Shown in pieces: positions 55,696 to 64,000 of a stretch of DNA of 64,000 nucleotides. A program made the translations under genes and the position numbers. Source of the stretch: Parelaphostrongylus tenuis. Lineage: Eukaryota; Nematoda; Chromadorea; Rhabditida; Metastrongylidae. A model generated the notes under the pieces. It had not been told where the DNA came from, made no database searches, and worked only from the letters and a program-made list of their open reading frames with translations. Location of the stretch: NCBI GenBank assembly GCA_019055375.1, contig JAHQIW010006271.1:186001-250000 (forward strand), given 5' to 3'. Positions within the stretch are counted from its first letter, which is position 1. Every line of letters starts with the position of its first letter.

Positions 55696-56454
55696 GACCA
55701 TTGTCAATAGCTACATCCTTTATCATTGCGTACGAATGCATGTAGCTCAATAGAACTTCAGAAAGATCCGCTAAAAGGCTAGGGCTAAAGAAAGTAACTG
55801 GAATAAGCAATAATAAATAGGAGCACTACTATTACCGCCGTTTCCGTAGCAGTTCTTCAGAAGCCAAAAAACCAACAGCAATGAAAATTCCGCATTTTTG
55901 CGGACGAAGCATTGAAAGTGCTTATTTACTCTCGGAATAAAAAATTTTCCTCAAGCTTTGCCGAAACAGACTGAGTGATGCGAGAGATTTGAGAGCTGAT
56001 GAGGTTCAAAAACACACAACTGCACATTAATGATAAGGGTGGAGAGTTCATGGCAATTCTTCGTCATGTTGGTATCGAGGTAGCGATTAAGTACCTAGAA
56101 GATGCTTTGCTTTATCGGCCATCTTTTAGGAAGGAAATAAAAGGTGAATATACCCAATGCCAAAAAACAACATGATAAACGAGGCGCAGGGGAACGCATT
56201 AGCTAGGTTACCTTCGAGGTTGTGTGTAGAATTGTCTTGATCAGCATCCTAAGACCTTCGAGAGAGATAAAATCTGCAAGCAGCAGTCGAAACAACACGT
56301 GAAATGTTCAAAGGCCTTCGTAAAAGATGAGTATGTGGATGCGAATGGAATGCGAGAAGTAGTGGTATCCCCACAGTCAAGAAAATTGATGGTAGATTGC
56401 GTGAAATGAAAATAATAAAGCAAAGCAACAACAATAGGTAAATGCCAGATAATC
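55696..56454. other. No gene recognised
   Basis: The minus-strand frames 56241-56477 and 56249-56434 overlap each other and have no motif. Confidence 0.4.
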
Positions 56455-56945
56455 ATTTCTGAGGCCGCGCATGTCATGTGGTCTGTTATAAGGGCCGACT
56501 TATAGAGCCCGATACACGTGCTTCAATCTTGACGGTCTCATCAGTACACATTGACTGTCTCATCCTTATAACACACCACATGCGTGGCTCAAAAATGATT
56601 ATCTGGCATACTGAAATTCAAGCCGTGGTCTTAAGAAAGCACTCATAACGGCTAAGAGCAATCGAATGTACAACACTGTGTGTTCGGTGATAATTTCACC
56701 GGACATAGAGTGTAAAATGTTCGTTGTCGCCTATTCTTAGTATAGGGGACTGAGCGCCACGAGAAAAGACGAGAAGGGTACCGCCCGACTGATGAGACCG
56801 TCAAGGTTGGAACACCTGCATCGGGCTCTATAAGTCAGCCCTTAAAACAAACCGCATGACATGCGCGACTCAAAAATGATTATTTGACATATTGGAATTG
56901 GAGCTGTGGTCTTAAGAAAACACTCGGGAAAATAGGCAAATGGTA
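56455..56945. repeat. FB-A foldback element, rearranged
   Basis: TCATGTGGTCTGTTATAAGG and CCGATACACGTGCTTCAATC start the left side, which is cut short at about 56560. A facing segment (ATAACACACCACATGCGTGG) follows at once, then a long inverted arm with GAGCAATCGAATGTACAACA, TTCGTTGTCGCCTATTCTTA, GGAACACCTGCATCGGGC and GTGGTCTTAAGAAAACACTC. Confidence 0.68.
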
Positions 56946-57249
56946 AGAGGTTTAGAAAAGAAACCATTGCCATTCTAGTGTTCAACACATACGTGAAACC
57001 AGCAGTCGATGTCCACTCACATTCTCTTTACGGTGAATTTTCCTCAAGTACAGAGGTTTCTATAACTCATTGCAGTTGGTCAATAGTTTGTCAGAGGATC
57101 ATGTCGTACCATGTGCAATGAATAGGGTGCTTTATCTAAGTCTATAAAAAGCATTATCAGATGGGCAGTTTCGCGGTGGGAGGTCGTTGAACTTTCACTC
57201 CAAAAACTACATTCTCAGTCCTTATCTGTGTAATTACTGAACTTTTTAC

Positions 57250-57534
57250 ATTTTGTGTCCAATCTTTGCTATCTATAGTCTATACAATCAACATTTAACA
57301 CTTCATTTATAATCATTACAACTAGAAATATTCAATAACAACAACTTTTTAGTACCACTTAAACATGATGCCTTGCTTTCAATTACTGACATGATTGTGT
57401 CACTCTCCTCCTTGTCCTTCATTCCCTTTTCTCGTACATTTGGCCCATAACATCAGCGTATACTCAATTTGCCTTTCCTCCATGTCTTGTTTTTTCATTT
57501 CCGTTGAGAAGACAACAGTGAACGAGCAGAATTC
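57250..57534 (+). promoter_or_regulatory. Segment shared with the region upstream of SLC19 copy 2
   Basis: The CT-rich block (GTCACTCTCCTCCTTGTCC, ATTTGGCCCATAACATCAGC, GTTGAGAAGACAACAGTG) matches 40395-40510. It lies 1.3 kb before copy 3 because an FB-A element and other sequence now intervene. Confidence 0.4.
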
Positions 57535-58300
57535 TCAATTAATTGGCATCAACTTGTCATGTGGTCTGATAAGGGCTCTTGTCAGCCCATACACGTGTTT
57601 CGTCCCTGCAGACTCGTCAGTCGGGCAGAACCCGTCGTCTTTCGATCTTTTTATAGTCAGTTCTCTCGGGAGCCGAGCTCTCCCTACAGAGAGTTATCAA
57701 AGACAAATGTTTTACACTCTTTGTCAAGCAAAATTCTCACCTAACACAGAGTGTTGCGCACTTAATTGCTCTTTCGCTGGTATTTTATCATATTATACCT
57801 TTACTTCGAGCGCTTTGTTAAGACCGTGCTCAACTTTGTATAGATCCTTTCATTGTTAGCCAACCTGTCATGTGGTCTGGTGAGGGTTCTTGTACAGCCC
57901 AATATACGTATTTCGTCCATACACTATAATGAATGGATCTATTGGAATTTGGCGTGATCTAAACAAAACACTCGAAATAAAGGTATAACGTGATAAAAAT
58001 ACCAGCCAAAGAGCAATCGAGTGCGCAACACTTTGTGTTAGGTGAGATTTCTGCTTGACATAGAGTGTAAAACGTTCGTCTTTGATAGCTCTCTGCAGAA
58101 GAGCTTGGCTCCCGAGAGAACTGACCATAAAAAGATCGAAAGACGACGGTTCTGCCCGACTGAAGTCTGTAAGGACGAAACACCTGCTTCGGGCTGTACA
58201 AGAGCACTTACCAGACCACATGACAAGTTGGCTTAATTAATATTGAAAGGATTTATTGAAATATGACTGTGGTCTTAACAAAGCACTCGAATTAAAGGTA
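57535..58300. repeat. FB-A foldback element between the CT-rich block and SLC19 copy 3
   Basis: The left arm (TCATGTGGTCTGATAAGGGC, CCATACACGTGTTTCGTCC, TCGGGCAGAACCCGTCGTCT, GAGTGTTGCGCACTTAATTG, GCTGGTATTTTATCATATTA) is inverted relative to the right arm ending with CCAGACCACATGACAAGTTG. The frame at 57395-57859 (154 codons, the longest in the window) is produced by this repeat and is not a gene. Confidence 0.8.
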
Positions 58301-58811
58301 TAATTGACATCACTCAAATCATTTTGAATGAGATTACTATTGAGTAAACATTGTTTTAAAATGGTAGGTCAAGTGATTTATCACAGCTTCGAAAGTCAAT
58401 TTTTCTAGATAGTCAAGGATCGTAGAGAAATTCTGGCAAAAAAACTGGGACAGAGGAAGAAGTGGTCAACATTCATTTTACAAAAGTTCACGTGTTACTT
58501 GCTCCAAGGCGGATCTGGAAAATCATATGGATTAGTTAAATTGAAAGAAATTCCAAATGAAAACCAGATAAAAAATTGATCGGCGTGAAGTATTATCTTT
58601 CAGGATACAAGGGTTTGAATTTATTTTGATAACTTTATTGATTTGCGAAAAGGAGATTAACATTAATCGAGGCCTGCAATATCAAGAAGACAATGGGAAA
58701 ATCATTTTCTGTACTCGAATGAGGCGTGATTTTGTCAAACTATCTAGCGTTATTACATTCGTCTGTGGTATTTGATTAACCATTTCCAGATTTAGATCTG
58801 ACATCTATGAG
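58301..58811. other. Upstream region of SLC19 copy 3
   Basis: 58610-58811 resembles 40815-41018 before copy 2, including GCGTGATTTTGTCAAACTAT and TTTCCAGATTTAGATCTGAC. A possible spliced-leader acceptor ends at 58789. Confidence 0.5.
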
Positions 58812-59134
58812 ATGCAATGGCACATCACAACTATTCTACTATGTACTTATGGATTTCTTTTAAAATTCATTCCATCGGAACCGTTTTTCTATCAGTATGA
58901 ACACGTTGCTCTGGATATTTCCGAGTGCGTGTTAATCTCTCAAGTCAGGGTTACTTTATCTTCCCATTTCTGTGTTAATTCCTCTCATTCAATTTTATGG
59001 AAAATTCATAAATAGTAGGAGGTAAGCATCAGTAAAGCATCCGGTTTTGACCTATCCTTTAGGTGTATGACACGTGTTCAGCTAAATCTGAGTGCAGTAG
59101 AGTTGTATATCTTCATATGTACCATAATTTGATA

Positions 59135-59720
59135 AGCGCGTGTAGTGCGACTGGTTAGAGGTGTTCCTCAATATCCACTGGATTTGTTAATGGTTCAGTC
59201 CTACCCACTTCAAACATTCGACTCGTATCCTCGTCTTCATTCTCCATAACGGGCTTCGAACGCTTCACGTGTTGCTTAGCTGCTGTCTGGAGAATCGTCT
59301 CTTTGGAATCGTCGAATGGCAAAATGCTAATTGAGACGATCCTACTAGTCCTGGAGGTAGCCGACCTAACAATTTCAAGGCAGTCGTTGAATAATTGTAA
59401 GAGATTTTTGAGGAGGGGATTGAACTAGTGCATTGCTGTAACCTAATATCATGATACAATGCATCACTATGCACTGCGCTACTACGCCCTTTAAAATTCA
59501 TCAATGGTTGGTGAATAATGGTGTTTTGACAGCAGAGTAGTGCAAAATGATAACATAATTAGGCAGCAAATAAAATAAGAATCATTAAATTAACTGAACT
59601 GAGCTCACTTTCGCCGAGTCAAATCAAATATACGAGATCTTCAGTAAGAGATGTTTATGTCATTACTTGTTATGCGCGTCGCGCAGTGGTAAGAAACCAC
59701 AATACACGAACAGTCGTGAA
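59135..59720 (+). repeat. Worn tRNA-like SINE heads in intron 1 of SLC19 copy 3
   Basis: GCGTGTAGTGCGACTGGTTA with AATGGTTCAGTCCTACCC (59145-59205), and GCGTCGCGCAGTGGTAAGAA (59670) followed by CACAATACACGAACAG. Counterparts in copy 2 are at 41350 and 41545. Around 59400-59490 an inverted-looking fragment (GGGATTGAACTAGTGC, ACTGCGCTACTACGCCC) may be a third, minus-strand SINE. Confidence 0.5.
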
Positions 59721-60314
59721 TATAGGAATAAGAAAGGAATGGGTTGAAAAAGCACTAAGCCACAGCGAGTTCCATTTGCAAATCTGTTCTAGCAGCTTCA
59801 ACGATGCAGCAAATGAGAGCGAATGTATGGTCCATCATTAAGCGTTTTGTTCAAACTTTCTATGTTAGGTCTATGGACCTGTAGCGATATGCTTTCGTTG
59901 ATACCGACATTGTTTGATAGCTGATCTCGTCTCTTACAAACCAAGGATCGTCTTCAGTTCCTTATCCTATATCGGCTGATGGGCTATGCTAGTGTTTGGC
60001 AGATCGGTTGTTTCTCAACAGGTAATCATTTCATTGTATCAACACTCAAAAAGAAAGCGTTTCCCTTTTCTCTTGGTCATTCTAACCAATTTATCAATTT
60101 ACTTTTCACGTAATTCAGATCGCTCAAGTGTTCTAAGGCTTTGTTACTTCAGCTGAAATCGCGTATTTTGTGTATACCTGAGTCAAAGTTTCCAGATCAA
60201 TATTCGAAAAGTTTGTCTACTGCTGCCGTGTCAGTCAAAGTTATGTCTAGAAATAAGGAAAATGGAATGGAGATAAATTAGCTTAATGAGGTCTGATAGT
60301 TGGAAAAAAGCATA

Positions 60315-61325
60315 GAAAGTGAGGGTACTTTTCGTTAGCTGAGCACCATTTCGACTTTTTGTGAAAAACGTATTTCTTGGTCTTTTTTAATGTTCAGATA
60401 ACTGTTGGATAGCACAAATCAAAAGAATTTGAACGGTGTATTCGGTTCATAAAAAGACCTTGTTACTACGATGAAAGAGCTAAAACAATAATATGATCCT
60501 TATTGAAAGACTTCCGCTGATCAAAGCTTTTCCTTCAAAGCATCACTAATCGATGGGTAGATCAAATTTTAAGGAATTTAATAATTCATTTGGCTTCTAT
60601 TTTGGATTTGGTATAACGCTGTGACATCCAATAAAAAATTGGGTTTCAAAAAAAATGGATTACTGGAACTATCCTCTCTTCAATTCGATTCATTGGGAAA
60701 AACGTATTTTTTGATCGCTTCATCGTTTCCAATATATGAATGACTAATCGATAGCTTAGTCAGGAGAATCTGAACGGTGTATCTTAAAGAAAACGTTGTT
60801 ATTGCTCTGAAAGAGCAGAAATAATATTTTGTTTCTTGTTCAAAGATTTCTCGCTGACCAGAGCTTCTCTCTCATAGTTTGAGAACGAAACGATAGACCA
60901 AATCTCAGGGTTGCAATGATGTTTCATGAATTCTCGCACGAAATTCTTAAAGCTTCATAAAAATGAAAAGAAAATTTGGTTTTGCTTTCGATACTTTTTC
61001 CACTTTTGCAAAGCCCAATTTTGGCTGTTACAGCGTGATACGAGGTCGATATTCAAATCTGAATGAATCGTTAGAATTCTCAAAATCTGCTCTAACGATT
61101 ATTTATTGAAACTGCGAAGAAAAAGCTTCGGTCAGCGAGAAATTTTTGAATGAGGAACAAAGCATTATTTTTGCTCTTTCAGCGCAATAAAGCTTTTTCG
61201 AACACGGAATATACTGTTCAATTTTTTTTTGATTTAAGCTATTGAAAGGTTGTTCACTTATCAAAAGCAAGCGCGAAATAATCTTCCAGATGGCGCTCAG
61301 CTAACGTAAAAGCGCCAAAAGTGGC
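60315..61325. repeat. Foldback element with tandem inner units in intron 3 of SLC19 copy 3
   Basis: The left end (TTTTCGTTAGCTGAGCACCA, GAAAAACGTATTTCTTGGTC, GAACGGTGTATTC, GACTTCCGCTGATCAAAGCT) faces the right end (AGCTTCGGTCAGCGAGAAAT, GGAATATACTGTTCAATTTT, GGCGCTCAGCTAACGTAAAA). Between them a second direct copy (GAAAAACGTATTTTTTGATC, GAACGGTGTATCTTAAAGAA, TCGCTGACCAGAGCTTCTCT) lies at 60695-60880, about 335 bases after the first. Confidence 0.72.
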
Positions 61326-61635
61326 CAATCAAGTGGATTCCAGGTATTATCCGACAACTCTTTACTAATGTCCAAGTGTTTTCTAAGTCTCGTTTATTAT
61401 GTTTTCTATGATATAGCTATTTCGCTAAGGGGTGACTGCTTATGCCCATGGTGATCGTCCACTGGGTGACTTTTTCTCGTATGCTATTGGCCATCTGCTT
61501 AGTCTCTTGAGATGGGCAACAAATTGGAGTCTGAACATTACTTTGTTGGAGTTTCTCTGCCTAGCGCTTATTTTCGCATTTTCATTTCATCTGTCTAATA
61601 GAAAGCACCATACCATAAGAAAATTGCCATGAAAG

Positions 61636-61959
61636 GTCAATAAGCTGAAAGAGTATCACCTTATGACAATCGAATAGCGCTTATCGAATACGAAATCGAA
61701 GCCTCCTAAGAAAGACGTTGTTAACTTCATTTTTTTCGCTCTAAAGTATTAATACTTGTATGGTGCATAATCAAATCACCAAGTACAGTGTTTCCCCAGC
61801 ACAATCATAGATTCGCTGTCACCAGGTTGAAAAGAAACTTCTAGGGCGCTTTGTTAAGCATGAGAGAATCCCATTTATAATATGGTAATATGCAATTTCT
61901 TATGTGGGATTTTCCTTTTGAAGGCCTAAATACTATTTGTCTTTATTTTTACTTTATTA
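61636..61959. other. Intron 4 of SLC19 copy 3, left part, nothing recognised
   Basis: No frame or repeat landmark before the mariner relic. Confidence 0.4.
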
Positions 61960-62195
61960 CAGTCCTTCGCCATGTCCAATCATACAGTCGAAGTTAGTTC
62001 CTTATTGCGGCATTAGTGGACAAAGGGTCTTTCACAGAGAGCTGCACTTTGTGAAATCAGTGAAGCTAAAGGGGAAGCGAAGCAAGCAAAAGTGCTGCTG
62101 GATGCTGGTTTCAACGCTTCTCAATGCCGGAGATTTTGATCTCGAGGACAAGCCCCGTTTAGGACGTCCATCAAAGTTGAACAATGAAAATTCGA

Positions 62196-63029
62196 TACCT
62201 TTCGCTTCCAGTGTTCTCTCAAGACCACGCTCAAATTTCAACTTATCTCATAATCATTGTTTGAACCGACATGTCATGTGGTCCGTAAACTAACTGAGGC
62301 CTAGAGGACCCAGGAGGCGTGCTGGCCCCACCCCCAGGCTTCGCCCCATTCACATCTGTTCTTTGATAGATGATCGTGAAAGTGACTGGCATGATAGTGG
62401 TAGTGATGATAGTGATAGTGATAGGTGACTGTCATCACCACTATCATTATCACTATCATCATTCCCACTACCACTATCACTGTCACTATCACTATCCTTA
62501 TCACTGCCATCGCCATCACTACCGGTACTGTCACTATGATCACTATCACTATGATCACTGTCACAATGATCACTATCACTATCATCACTCTAACATCAAT
62601 ATCACAACCGCCACTATCACTTTCATCACTGCCACTATCATCCCAATCACTATCACGATCATCTATCAAAGGATAGACGTGATTGCTGGGGGCGGGGCCA
62701 GGGGTGAGGCCAGGCACGCCTTCTGGCCCTGCTGGTCCTCAGCCGGTTAAGAAAATACTCAAGCCGAAAGTTATGCTATACTGATGATACCAGCCAAGAG
62801 CAATTGAGTGTGCAACGCTGTTAAGTGATAATTTCACTTGACAGACAGTGTAAAATGTTCGTCGTCGCCTACTCTTAGTATGAGGGACTGAGCGCCCCTA
62901 GAAGACTGGCTAAAGACGAAAGGTACCATCAGACTGATCAGACCGTCAAGATCGAAACTCGTGTACCGCACTCTATAAGTCAGCCTATTCAACAGATCAC
63001 ATGACATGTTGGCTCAAATAATAATTGCG
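62196..63029. repeat. FB-A foldback element inside the mariner, itself interrupted
   Basis: The left arm (TCAAGACCACGCTCAAATTT, ACATGTCATGTGGTCCGTAA) stops at about 62292. The right arm (AAGAAAATACTCAAGCCG, GATACCAGCCAAGAGCAATT, TTCGTCGTCGCCTACTCTTA, GATCGAAACTCGTGTACCG, GATCACATGACATGTTGGCT) runs from about 62748 to 63029. Confidence 0.75.
62293..62747. repeat. GC-rich palindrome with microsatellite core inside the FB-A element
   Basis: The left stem (CTGAGGCCTAGAGGACCCAG, GAGGCGTGCTGGCCCC, CTTTGATAGATGATCGTGA) faces the right stem (TCACGATCATCTATCAAAGG, GGGGCGGGGCCAGGGGTGAG, CACGCCTTCTGGCCC, GGTCCTCAGCC). The core 62385-62655 is an imperfect TCACTATCA repeat, partly inverted at 62390-62470. 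The long frames called on both strands here are microsatellite translations. Confidence 0.85.
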
Positions 63030-63339
63030 AAAATTTGGTTGCTGCTTTTAAGATGAACCATGGTCAAATGCTCGCAAATTGGCAGCGGAACTTGATGTTT
63101 CTCATACAACTGAAAAATAAGAAAGACGATGGCCTTTAATTTTATAGTCAGTTATTATTGTTTCTGTTCGGAAGTTATGCATAAATTTTCAGTTTTTTAA
63201 GTGCCTCAGTACTTTATTCTGATTTAATAATCTGTCGTCTAAGTAGGTTTTTCTTTTGGTTGAGTTTCGAAAGTTGTGCAAGTTCTTTTTTACCAGATCG
63301 AGACTTTATTCTGCAATATAGTGACTACGACCTAGACTG

Positions 63340-63545
63340 ATAGCTAATTTTGAGCCTTTTATGAGATCTGTTACGGCGTTTGTAAAGTGCAATACACGTG
63401 TTTTGCAGGGGATATCTCCGCGGGTAACTGACTGGACTGAAAAGGCACCGTGCACGTAACGAGGCTAAAGCACCGAAACATGTGTAATGCTCTATAGAAA
63501 TGCCATAGCTGATGGCATGAAAGGCCCAAAATATGTTATCAGATT
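63340..63545. repeat. Foldback element FB-B, short copy
   Basis: The left arm (TGAGCCTTTTATGAGATCTG, AAAGTGCAATACACGTGTTT) and right arm (CCGAAACATGTGTAATGCTC, GATGGCATGAAAGGCCCAAA) are inverted. The sequence after it (CCAAAAACACTCGAAACAAA, AGGTATGATACGATCT) is an FB-A-like end. Confidence 0.55.
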
Positions 63546-63973
63546 ATAATGCTTTGATGTAGATCCCAAAAACACTCGAAACAAAAGGTATGATACGATC
63601 TAGGCATTAGGAACGCGACTACTACAATTAGCTTATTATTAGACAAACTTCGATATGCAATTTCGCATTATTTTACCTCTTGCGAAACTTTTTGCTGCAG
63701 ATTCTCTTGCACACACAATCAGCATGGGTCACGAGCAAGAAAATGCTAAGTTTATTAGAGACCACTTTGTGCCCATGGTTCTGAGGAGACATTAGAATAG
63801 TGGACATTCTTGCAATGATTCAAATACTTTATAGTTCAATGAACTCCCAAAGCTAATGGGAGCTACGTGATACGAATTAGTTGCAAAGGAGTCAGTTTGA
63901 AGCGAACAAACATTGAGAAATAATCTATACCTTTTCTGCCGCATGTTACCGTATACTACTAAAGAAGTGTCAG
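63546..63973. other. Right part of intron 4 of SLC19 copy 3
   Basis: 63715-63840 is shared with intron 4 of copy 2 (ACACAATCAGCATGG, GAGCAAGAAAATGCTAAGTT, TGAGGAGACATTAG). No gene. Confidence 0.6.
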
Positions 63974-64000
63974 AATTGCAAGAAAATGTGACATCTGTGG

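Larger units (their letters stand above)
61960..63130 (+). mobile_element. Mariner relic split by a foldback element
   Basis: The N-terminal transposase part is at 62000-62195: FHRELHFVKSVKLKGKRS and then, after a frameshift, GDFDLEDKPRLGRPSKLNNE, a typical mariner linker motif. About 830 bases of FB-A sequence follow. The next transposase part resumes at 63033-63118: NARKLAAELDVSHTT, the second helix-turn-helix, in another frame. The later catalytic part was not found. Located in intron 4 of SLC19 copy 3. Confidence 0.82.
58812..64000 (+). pseudogene. SLC19-type transporter, copy 3 (decayed, runs off the window)
   Basis: Same exon order as copies 1 and 2. Exon 1, 58812-58943, is open (MQWHITTILLCTYGFLLKF). 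Exon 2, 59869-60021, is 153 instead of 159 bases, with a 7-base loss after GTCTA, a 1-base gain and a TGA in the last third. Exon 3, 60119-60210, has the right length but an in-frame TAA and TGA. Exon 4, about 61430-61635, is open (PLGDFFSYAIGHLLSLLRWA) but its acceptor AG is displaced by one base and the conserved WKTAYEKKI end is lost. Exon 5 begins at 63974 (AATTGCAAGAAAATGTGACA, where the intact copies have CAAGAAGGTACGAAATC). Later exons lie beyond the window. No working carrier can come from this copy as it stands. Confidence 0.82.

Noticed and set aside
57395..57859. 154-codon open frame, the longest in the window
   Set aside because: It lies across a CT-rich block shared with 40395-40510 and an arm of an FB-A foldback element; its overlapping frames recur wherever the repeat does.
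62301..62750. Long frames on both strands (138 and 126 codons) rich in I, T, H, Y, V
   Set aside because: They translate a TCACTATCA-type microsatellite within a palindrome, open in several frames because the repeat lacks stops.

Overview
The window looks like AT-rich, repeat-dense genomic DNA of a clade V (probably strongylid, hookworm-like) nematode. This rests on small exons with TTTCAG-type acceptors, possible spliced-leader acceptor sites just upstream of start codons, and RTE-type LINE fragments of the kind common in hookworm genomes. There is no prokaryotic or viral gene organisation. Most open frames of 60-130 codons are chance frames inside repeats. All calls were made by eye without searches, so repeat boundaries are approximate.

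The main content is a head-to-tail cluster of three SLC19-type (reduced folate/thiamine carrier) genes on the + strand. Copy 1 spans 10583-20514 with nine exons; only its last exon carries a one-base frameshift. Copy 2 spans 41019-51083 with nine exons and is fully open, 1281 coding bases and about 426 residues. Copy 3 starts at 58812, keeps exons 1 to 5 in order, but carries stops and frameshifts and runs off the right edge. Exon lengths and intron phases are the same in the intact copies, and some intron and upstream sequence is shared, so the cluster arose by duplication of whole genomic segments.

At the left edge (953-5770, +) is a decayed M20 metallopeptidase gene with recognisable exons and splice sites but with frameshifts, a stop and a missing internal part.

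The rest is mobile-element debris. It includes two RTE-type LINE families (minus strand at 17780-18470; plus strand at 23400-25200, 31530-32395, 45640-46330 and 51890-53960). It also includes three mariner relics (11400-11995 minus, 49705-50402 minus, 61960-63130 plus) and a piggyBac-type transposase relic (36900-37840 minus). Several families of tRNA-like SINEs occur, and a strikingly high number of foldback elements.

The most unusual structural theme is that tRNA-like modules repeatedly occur as head-to-head inverted pairs (39094-39467, 41815-42025, 42585-43140, 46470-46910). A foldback family with a near-palindromic CACGTG core is present at about eight loci. One locus (61960-63130) shows three levels of nesting: a mariner split by a foldback element that is itself split by a palindrome with a TCACTA-type microsatellite core.
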